Below are positions 7,165-12,823 of a DNA stretch of 12,823 bases, piece after piece. The DNA comes from Flavobacteriaceae bacterium UBA6268 (GTDB lineage: Bacteria; Bacteroidota; Bacteroidia; Flavobacteriales; Flavobacteriaceae): the NCBI GenBank assembly GCA_002440705.1, contig DJVA01000040.1:1-12823 (forward strand). The letters are read 5' to 3'. The stretch's first letter is position 1; each line of letters starts with the position of its first letter. A model generated the notes under the pieces. That model searched no databases, was not told the origin of the DNA, and saw only the letters and a program-made list of their open reading frames with translations. The translations under genes and the position numbers were made by a program.

Positions 7165-8136
7165 ATGGCCCAAGAAAACGCCAACGCTAATAACCTTTTC
7201 ACGATTGCCTTTTACAATCTGGAAAACCTTTTTGATACCGAAAACGACCCGCTCACCCTTGATGACGATTTTACGCAAGATGCTCCAAAAAAGTGGACAA
7301 CGCAACGGCTACAAAAAAAAATCAAGAAACTGTCAAGGGTCATTTCCAACATTGGCTATAAAGAAACCGGGCACCCACCAGTCCTAATTGGGGTTGCCGA
7401 AGTGGAAAACAGCTTCGTACTGGACTTATTGACCCAATCCAAATTCCTGAAAGACAAAAATTATGGATATGTACATTTCGACTCGCCCGATGAAAGAGGC
7501 ATTGACAATGCCCTGTTATACCGTAAAGATTATTTTAAGGTCGTTAAAAAGCAGGTCCATGAACTCCTGGTAACGAACGAACTTGGGGAAAGGGATTACA
7601 CACGGGACATCCTGCATGTAGAGGGAATCCTTTATGGACAACCCTTGCACTTATTGGTAAACCATTGGCCTTCGCGCAGAATGGGGACTGAAGAAACGGC
7701 TTTCAAGCGCATCATTGCCGCAGAAAAGAATCTTGAAATTATTGAGCGCGTTCTTGATAAGAATCCTGAAGCTCGCTGTGTTGTGATGGGCGACTTCAAT
7801 GACAACCCACAAAGTAAAAGTGTTCAAATACTTACCGATACCCTTTTATACAACCCCATGGAGGTGTTGCTTTCTTTGCAAGATGGTAGTTTAAGCCATG
7901 ATGATGAATGGCTTCTTTTTGATCAAATCATGTTTAGTCCCATTTTTTTGAAAGGGCATGAAAACCCTTTTCGATTTCAACAGGCCCAGATTTACAAACC
8001 GCCATCCATCCAAGAGTATAAAGGGCGCTATAAAGGGCTTCCGTTTAGGACGTATGTTGGTAAAAAATATTTGGGCGGGTATAGCGATCATTTTCCTGTA
8101 TTTACCACATTTTCAATAAGTTCAACTTCATTTTGA
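7165..8136 (+). CDS. Endonuclease/exonuclease/phosphatase (EEP) family protein
   Basis: 323-residue EEP-fold (DNase I-like) metal-dependent phosphoesterase. The catalytic motifs are all present: Asn18 in IAFYNLENLFD, Glu79 in GVAEVEN, RGIDNALLY (111-119), Asn166-His167 in LVNHWPSRR, Asp210 and Asn212 in MGDFNDNP, and the terminal Asp308-His309 in GYSDHFPVF. The fold is shared by nucleases, sphingomyelinases and inositol phosphatases. The YNLENLFD/NHWPSR combination is common in Bacteroidota proteins annotated as endonuclease, so the substrate is not decided. There is no signal peptide, suggesting the cytoplasm. The ATG at 7165 is preferred over a GTG at 7129, since the extension overlaps the inverted repeat and is not family-like. 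It is transcribed divergently from hflX. Confidence 0.92.
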   Translation: MAQENANANNLFTIAFYNLENLFDTENDPLTLDDDFTQDAPKKWTTQRLQKKIKKLSRVISNIGYKETGHPPVLIGVAEVENSFVLDLLTQSKFLKDKNYGYVHFDSPDERGIDNALLYRKDYFKVVKKQVHELLVTNELGERDYTRDILHVEGILYGQPLHLLVNHWPSRRMGTEETAFKRIIAAEKNLEIIERVLDKNPEARCVVMGDFNDNPQSKSVQILTDTLLYNPMEVLLSLQDGSLSHDDEWLLFDQIMFSPIFLKGHENPFRFQQAQIYKPPSIQEYKGRYKGLPFRTYVGKKYLGGYSDHFPVFTTFSISSTSF

Positions 8137-8212
8137 TCGTGGGTATAAATCAGAAAATTCTTTCATGTGCCCTAAATCCCAAAGATGCATTTCCTGTTAA
8201 GGCTTTTTTAGT

Positions 8213-8220
8213 TACTTTAG
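8213..8220 (+). promoter_or_regulatory. Possible -7 element for the T9SS surface-protein operon
   Basis: TACTTTAG differs from TAnnTTTG at one fixed base and ends 29 nt before the preferred ATG at 8250, inside the 113-nt gap after the EEP gene. About 20 nt upstream there is only a T-rich stretch (8190-8193) rather than a clean TTG. I see no terminator hairpin after the EEP gene, so read-through from it is possible. Confidence 0.3.
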
Positions 8221-8249
8221 TTGAAAATAACCACCAATTCTTTTCTAAA

Positions 8250-11200
8250 ATGATTGCATGTACACCTTCGTCTGTATCCATTCCTGCTTGGCTTAAAAAA
8301 AGTTATATCATCGCAGGGACTTTGGTACTTATTAGTCTTGGCAATATTTGGGGACAAGGCCCAGGATCGCTTTTTGTAGATGCCGGCCCCGATGTGGTAA
8401 TTGATTGTTCTTCTGGAAATGGATGTGCCAATTTAACGGCTAATTTCCTGCAAACATTCAACCCTTCCACCAACTTATATTCTATCGCTTCAATCCCTTA
8501 CAATCCGCCCTTTCCATTTAATGGTTTGGCAAACTCATTAAATCCAAATATTGACGATGCTTGGTCTGATGTTGAAACCCTACCATTCGATTTTTGCTAT
8601 TTTGAAAACATTGATACAGAATTCCAGATTGGTTCCAACGGTGTCATTCGCTTTGATGTGGACCCCAACGATACAGGCTCTGGCAGTAATGGATGGGACT
8701 TTGATGAGGACCTCCCAAACAATTCAAATCCTACACTTGGGGAAGCGAATGTGTTTACACCAGGCCATGACATTGATCCTTCTGTTTCCACTACCGAGGA
8801 AATTGGATACGAAGTTTTAGGGACTTTCCCCAATCGTGTATTGGTGGTTGCATACTATGAAGTACCCATGTTCTCCGGTGCTTGTAACAACTTATTGGCA
8901 ACCCAAATGGTGGTATTTTACGAATTTTCAAACGTAGTGGAAATTTATATGCAGGATAAACCCGTTTGTCCAACTTGGAATGACGGGAATGCTGCTTTGG
9001 GGATTCAAAACAACGATGGAAATATAGCGTATGTTCCTCCAGGAAGGAACACCTCCGATTCTCCATGGACTACCAACGATGAAGCTTGGAGTTTTTCGCC
9101 AGCAGGCGATCCCACCTATGTGTTTGAATGGTTAGACAGTGGAGGGGCAGTAATTGGTACCAACCCCAACATTGAAGTTTGCCCTACCGATATAGCCGTT
9201 TACACAGCTAGGGTAACCTACACCAATTGCAATGGCGAGGTGGTTGTGCTTACCGATGATGTTGAAGTAACCCCTACAGGAGGTAGCTTTGGAGTAGATT
9301 TGGGAGGAGACCAGGCCCTTTGTGATACCGCCTCTTACGACATCACCGCCGAAGTGGATGGTATCGATCCTGCTGATGCCACGTATTTGTGGAGTACGGG
9401 CGAAACCACGCAAACCATAACCGTTACTACTACCGATGTTTATAGCGTGGATGTGACTGCTAACGGATGTACCGTTTCACAAAGTGTTGCCATTACGTTC
9501 TTGATTAGTCCAAACTGTACGGTGGCAGCCGATTGTGAGGGAGTGGATTTTAATGAAGATTTTGGTACTGGAACCGGCCGGGTCTGTGACCTTGGTGGAG
9601 CCACAACTACCTACATTTGTAATACTGCCACACAAGTGGAAGATGGGGAGTATACCATTTCCAACACTTCTACAGGATTGAATTCTGGTTGGCACATGGG
9701 GATGGAAGACCACACCGAAGGGGACGTAGATGGGCGCATGTTGTTTGTAAATGCAGATTTCAACCCCGGAGAGTTTTATAGAAACACCATCACCCTTAGT
9801 GAAAACACTGATTATACCTTCAGTGCTTGGATTACGACCGTGTATGATACCGATACCAATATCTGCGGTGGAAATAGCATTCCATCTAACGTAATTTTCA
9901 GGATTGAAGACCCTTCCAATAATTTGATCGAGGAAACCAATACCGGAGATATTCCCAACGGGCCAGATCCCAATTGGCAGCAATTCTTTATCAATTTCAA
10001 CACCGGAACCAATACCGATGTCCAATTGGTGCTTATCAATAATTCTATTGGAGGGTGTGGCAATGACCTTGCTTTGGATGACATCACCCTGTCGTACCAA
10101 AACCCCGAACCCCAAATCGTAACTCCAGCCGATCTTTCAGCCTGCGACGATACCGGAACAGGCATCGGAACTTTCGACTTGGACAGCCAGATCCCGACCA
10201 TTTTGGATGGCCAAGACCCGGCTCTTTTCAATACCTCATTTCACTTAAGCCAATTGGAGGCCGAGGCCAACACAAACCCCCTTAGCAATACAGCTGCTTA
10301 CAATAATACCAACAATCCCGAAAGTATTTTTGTAAGGGTTGAGAAAGTTTCGGATGAAGATTGCTTCAGTGTCGTGAGTTTCGAACTTACGGTTGAGGCC
10401 CTAATCGATTTCGAAATCCAATTACCTGTTTCCACGGTATTATGTGAAAATGATCCATTCCCTACCTTGGATGCCACACCTCAAAATTCCAACATCGACC
10501 TAACCCAAGTTACTTACGAATGGGTAGATGGCGGTGGAACGGTAGTTGGTTCGGAAGCTACTTATACCCCAATTGCAGCAGGAACCTATACTGTAACGGT
10601 TACTTTAGCCCCTTGCAATGAGGAAGTCCATACTTCGGAAGTGGTTGTACAAACACCCCCAACCCTCAACTTGGGTGCCGATCAAATTATCTGTGATGGA
10701 GGCCAATACACCATCACTCCTTCTATACAAGGAGATACTCAGGGGATTACCTATTTGTGGAGTACAGGCGACACAACGCCCACCATTACCGTAAATACTT
10801 CTGGCGATTATAGTCTGGAAATTACCGTGGGCCCTTGTGTGGTTTCTGATAGCATTGCCATTTCAATTGCAGAACTTCCTTCAATTGATCTCGGCGAGGA
10901 TTTTGAATCTTGCTTCGATCAAAATACGGTTTTGGATGCTTCACCGTCCAATTATGACCCCACTTTAGCATCTTACGAATGGAGTCTTGATGGCACTGTG
11001 ATTCCAGAAGAAACCGATCCATTACTTTTTGTGGAACAAGGAGGAATTTACAGTGTGGTGGTAACTGTTGAAAATTGTGCTTCGGAAGACAGCGTTACCA
11101 TTACCCCTCGTGAAGACTTAGTAGTAACCGTAGACGAGGATTTCAAAACATGCCCAGATGAAGCTAGGATATTAACTGCCACTACTAGTGAAACCGATGT

Positions 11201-11660
11201 AGCGTACCAATGGTATTTAAATGGTGAAATCATTACTGGTGCCACTAGCAGCACCTTCGAATTTAGCATCCCTGCCCATACCCTGGGCGAACAGGTTTAC
11301 TCCGTTGTCATTTCAGTGGGGGATTGCACCGGGGAAGATAGCGTGAGCGTGATTTTGTACGACGTAGGCCAATGTGTCATCTCGGAGGGACTCTCCCCAA
11401 ATGGAGATGGTTATAACGACTGTTTGGATCTCGAGTTTATTGCCGATAGAACCGGAAGTTTTTCACTAGAGGTCTTTAATCGATATGGTATGAGTGTATA
11501 TAGCAATGACAACTATGTAAATGAATTCTGTGGTGTAAGTGATGATGGCAATGAGCTTCCTACCGGAACATATTTCTATGTCATGAAGTTTAAAACTCCC
11601 GATCCCGTATATGGTTCTTTGAAAACCGGATGGGTCTACCTCAACAAAGAAGCTAACTAA
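8250..11660 (+). CDS. Large T9SS-secreted surface protein with Ig/PKD-like repeats and type B sorting domain
   Basis: 1136-residue acidic exported protein. A signal peptide spans about residues 1-35 (charged WLKKS, hydrophobic IIAGTLVLISLG, cleavage near WGQ). Then: an N-terminal region of unknown fold (about 43-338); Ig/PKD-like repeat 1 (351-416, Cys358/Cys407); a carbohydrate-binding-module-like domain (429-616, DFGTGTGR start, DLALDDITLSY end); a CDDTGTGIGTFDLDS module (627-717); four further Ig/PKD-like repeats (721-801, 807-873, 878-953, 957-1037), each with one Cys pair. The C-terminus from 1041 is a type B, gliding-associated T9SS sorting domain: GLSPNGDGYND, EVFNRYGMSVY, LPTGTYFYV and GWVYLN. 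The frame stays open upstream to a TTG at 8133, but the ATG at 8250 places the signal peptide properly. Likely role is cell-surface adhesion or glycan binding; ligand unknown. It is followed 39 nt later by its probable PorP/SprF partner. Confidence 0.9.
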   Translation: MIACTPSSVSIPAWLKKSYIIAGTLVLISLGNIWGQGPGSLFVDAGPDVVIDCSSGNGCANLTANFLQTFNPSTNLYSIASIPYNPPFPFNGLANSLNPNIDDAWSDVETLPFDFCYFENIDTEFQIGSNGVIRFDVDPNDTGSGSNGWDFDEDLPNNSNPTLGEANVFTPGHDIDPSVSTTEEIGYEVLGTFPNRVLVVAYYEVPMFSGACNNLLATQMVVFYEFSNVVEIYMQDKPVCPTWNDGNAALGIQNNDGNIAYVPPGRNTSDSPWTTNDEAWSFSPAGDPTYVFEWLDSGGAVIGTNPNIEVCPTDIAVYTARVTYTNCNGEVVVLTDDVEVTPTGGSFGVDLGGDQALCDTASYDITAEVDGIDPADATYLWSTGETTQTITVTTTDVYSVDVTANGCTVSQSVAITFLISPNCTVAADCEGVDFNEDFGTGTGRVCDLGGATTTYICNTATQVEDGEYTISNTSTGLNSGWHMGMEDHTEGDVDGRMLFVNADFNPGEFYRNTITLSENTDYTFSAWITTVYDTDTNICGGNSIPSNVIFRIEDPSNNLIEETNTGDIPNGPDPNWQQFFINFNTGTNTDVQLVLINNSIGGCGNDLALDDITLSYQNPEPQIVTPADLSACDDTGTGIGTFDLDSQIPTILDGQDPALFNTSFHLSQLEAEANTNPLSNTAAYNNTNNPESIFVRVEKVSDEDCFSVVSFELTVEALIDFEIQLPVSTVLCENDPFPTLDATPQNSNIDLTQVTYEWVDGGGTVVGSEATYTPIAAGTYTVTVTLAPCNEEVHTSEVVVQTPPTLNLGADQIICDGGQYTITPSIQGDTQGITYLWSTGDTTPTITVNTSGDYSLEITVGPCVVSDSIAISIAELPSIDLGEDFESCFDQNTVLDASPSNYDPTLASYEWSLDGTVIPEETDPLLFVEQGGIYSVVVTVENCASEDSVTITPREDLVVTVDEDFKTCPDEARILTATTSETDVAYQWYLNGEIITGATSSTFEFSIPAHTLGEQVYSVVISVGDCTGEDSVSVILYDVGQCVISEGLSPNGDGYNDCLDLEFIADRTGSFSLEVFNRYGMSVYSNDNYVNEFCGVSDDGNELPTGTYFYVMKFKTPDPVYGSLKTGWVYLNKEAN
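9384..9424 (+). repeat. Internal repeat copy A in the surface-protein gene (WSTG strand pair)
   Basis: Encodes YLWSTGETTQTIT (from residue 379) in Ig/PKD-like repeat 1. It is clearly similar in DNA and protein to the stretch at 10752-10792 (YLWSTGDTTPTIT). The opening 14 bases are identical, pointing to domain duplication or recombination between repeats. Confidence 0.7.
10752..10792 (+). repeat. Internal repeat copy B in the surface-protein gene (WSTG strand pair)
   Basis: Second copy of the sequence at 9384-9424, encoding YLWSTGDTTPTIT from residue 835 in the third Ig/PKD-like repeat. The other three Ig/PKD-like repeats carry diverged versions (YEWVDGGG, YEWSLDG, YQWYLNG) at the same place in the domain. 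Confidence 0.7.
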
Positions 11661-11699
11661 TAAAGCGCTAACGCAACGAACAAAGAAAAAAAGTATTAG

Positions 11700-12617
11700 A
11701 TGATGAAAACTTTGAAAATAATCATACTACTGGTCGGTTTGCTGAGCCTCTCTTCGGTGTCGGCCCAACAAGACCCTCAGTACACGCAATACATGTACAA
11801 CATGAATGTGGTAAACCCTGCCTATGCCGGGATAAAGGAAACCCTTTCGTTAACGGCCTTATACCGTAAGCAGTGGAGCGGACTCGAAGGTGCTCCCGAA
11901 ACCTTTACCTTTTCGGGACATAGCCCAATTAATGATAAAATTGGTTTAGGACTATCTGCCATTAAGGATGAATTGGGGCCCGTTCAGGAAACCAACGTGT
12001 ATGTCGATTTCTCCTACACCCTCCAAGTAAGTGAAACCTTGAAACTGGCTCTCGGACTGAAAGCTGGAGCCACGTTTCACGATGTGGGCCTAACCGATCT
12101 GGAATTGCAGGATCCCAACGATCCCTTCTTTTCTAAGGACATCAACAACACCTATCCCAATATTGGAGCGGGAGCCTTCTTCTATGGAGATAATTTTTAC
12201 CTTGGCTTGTCGGTTCCAAATTTCCTTACCTCTGTACACTTGGACGAAAATGGGTTGAAGTACGGAAGCGAAGTCAACCATTATTTTGCCACCGCAGGGT
12301 ATGTGTTTCAAGTATCTGAAAATGCAAAGCTGAAGCCTTCGGTCATGGCAAAATCGGCCTTTGATGCTCCGTTATCATTCGATGCCAACCTCAATGCCTT
12401 ATTTTACGAAAAATTTGAAATTGGGGTTTCTTACCGCCTGGAAGACTCCTTCAGTGGTTTGGTAGGATTTCAAGCTACCCCTTATTTGCGCATAGGATAT
12501 GCTTACGATCATATTATCAGTGAATTAGATGCCGTGGCAAGTGCATCCCATGAGGTCATTTTAACGTTCGACCTTGTATTCAAGAATAAGGCACTTCGTT
12601 CTCCACGTTACTTCTAA
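11700..12617 (+). CDS. PorP/SprF-family type IX secretion outer-membrane protein
   Basis: 305-residue predicted outer-membrane beta-barrel. The signal peptide is MMKTLKIIILLVGLLSLSSVSA, cleaved near residue 22, followed by the family hallmark QDPQYTQYMYNMNVVNPAYAG. Further family motifs are LYRKQWSGLEGAPETFTFSGHSP and PNIGAGAFFYGDNFYLGLSVP; the chain ends in SPRYF with a terminal Phe. The best-known members are Porphyromonas PorP and Flavobacterium johnsoniae SprF, the latter needed for secretion of the adhesin SprB. Many paralogues lie beside a type B sorting-domain cargo, as here. It follows the cargo gene by 39 nt and precedes an OmpA-like gene by 23 nt with no terminator, so the three probably form one operon. 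ATG at 11700 or 11703 would both work. Confidence 0.93.
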   Translation: MMKTLKIIILLVGLLSLSSVSAQQDPQYTQYMYNMNVVNPAYAGIKETLSLTALYRKQWSGLEGAPETFTFSGHSPINDKIGLGLSAIKDELGPVQETNVYVDFSYTLQVSETLKLALGLKAGATFHDVGLTDLELQDPNDPFFSKDINNTYPNIGAGAFFYGDNFYLGLSVPNFLTSVHLDENGLKYGSEVNHYFATAGYVFQVSENAKLKPSVMAKSAFDAPLSFDANLNALFYEKFEIGVSYRLEDSFSGLVGFQATPYLRIGYAYDHIISELDAVASASHEVILTFDLVFKNKALRSPRYF

Positions 12618-12640
12618 TGGTTAATTTTAAAATAACTGAA

Positions 12641-12823
12641 ATGAAAAAAATAGTTACCTATCTCTTCATAATGACCGTCAGCCTTACGGTTGCCCAAAAT
12701 AAGGATACCAAAAAAGCAGACGATCTCTATCATAATCTTGCATTTACTGATGCGGCCGATGCTTACCAAAATCTTTTGAAAAAAGGCAAAGGGAGTCGTT
12801 ATGTTTTTGAACGACTGGCCAAC
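12641..12823 (+). CDS. Probable OmpA-family (PorE-like) protein, 3'-truncated by window edge
   Basis: Only the first 61 codons are present. A signal peptide is visible (MKKIVTYLFIMTVSLTVAQ, cleavage likely after Ala18 or Gln19), followed by a TPR-like helical start: KKADDLYHNLAFTDAADAYQNLLKKG and then SRYVFERLAN. This N-terminus, together with its place directly after a PorP/SprF gene, fits the TPR plus WD40-like plus OmpA-domain proteins (PorE-like) that commonly complete such operons and would anchor the system to peptidoglycan. The OmpA domain itself lies outside the window, so this is an inference from context and the first 61 residues. Confidence 0.75.
   Translation, partial: MKKIVTYLFIMTVSLTVAQNKDTKKADDLYHNLAFTDAADAYQNLLKKGKGSRYVFERLAN

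Noticed and set aside
7092..7202. 37-residue extension of HflX
   Set aside because: It would cross the -7 element and overlap the divergent EEP gene; the extension is not HflX-like.
8133..8249. Longer N-terminus of the surface protein starting at TTG 8133, overlapping the EEP stop
   Set aside because: The extra 39 residues do not look like a leader and would bury the signal peptide; the ATG at 8250 gives a normal T9SS cargo N-terminus.
9477..10115. 212-codon open frame on the minus strand
   Set aside because: It lies wholly opposite the surface-protein gene; its repetitive Gly/Ile-rich protein mirrors the Asp/Asn/Thr-rich coding strand and has no start context.
9300..11360. Tandem-repeat or CRISPR-like array in the surface-protein region
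   Set aside because: Repeats are diverged protein domains of about 65-80 residues in one open frame; there are no short identical direct repeats with spacers.
1..12823. Mobile element, defence island or other unknown system
   Set aside because: No transposase, integrase, terminal repeats, tRNA or sharp change in composition was seen; genes are core or lineage-typical.

Overview
The window reads as a chromosomal segment from a member of the Bacteroidota, most likely a marine-type Flavobacteriaceae. Support for this comes from the SUF gene order with a DUF2480 protein, a DUF3078 outer-membrane protein, a type B (gliding-associated) T9SS C-terminal domain followed by a PorP/SprF-family protein, TAnnTTTG-type promoter elements and the lack of strong Shine-Dalgarno sequences. 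Genus cannot be resolved from what is visible.

Region 1 (1-4811, + strand) is an iron-sulfur cluster assembly operon. It begins inside sufC (5' end outside the window) and continues through sufD, sufS, a META-domain lipoprotein, sufE, a SufT/MIP18-type DUF59 protein and a DUF2480 protein. Junctions are tight: ATGA overlap sufC/sufD, 1-nt gap lipoprotein/sufE, 0-nt gap sufE/sufT, TAATG overlap sufT/DUF2480. SufS and SufE mobilise sulfur from cysteine, the SufC/SufD scaffold (with SufB presumably upstream) assembles the cluster, and SufT probably helps maturation of target proteins.

Region 2 (4812-5878, + strand) is a DUF3078 predicted outer-membrane barrel with its own promoter-like element. 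It is closed by a strong hairpin terminator that also overlaps the end of the convergent hflX gene.

Region 3 (5877-8136) holds hflX (- strand, ribosome-associated GTPase) and, divergently, an endonuclease/exonuclease/phosphatase-family protein. The short intergenic region between them contains a perfect 7-bp-arm inverted repeat.

Region 4 (8137-12823, + strand) is a T9SS surface-protein module. It comprises a 1136-residue multidomain secreted protein with five Cys-paired Ig/PKD-like repeats, a carbohydrate-binding-like domain and a type B sorting domain; then a PorP/SprF-family outer-membrane protein; then the first 61 codons of what is probably an OmpA-family (PorE-like) lipoprotein or periplasmic protein. 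By analogy with SprB/SprF, the PorP/SprF protein is probably the dedicated secretion or anchoring partner of the large protein.

No stretch longer than 300 bases lacks a gene. I see no RNA genes, insertion sequences, CRISPR arrays or prophage traces. Most of the window is ordinary core or lineage-typical content; the points most worth following are the DUF2480 and META proteins embedded in the SUF operon and the cargo/PorP/OmpA module.
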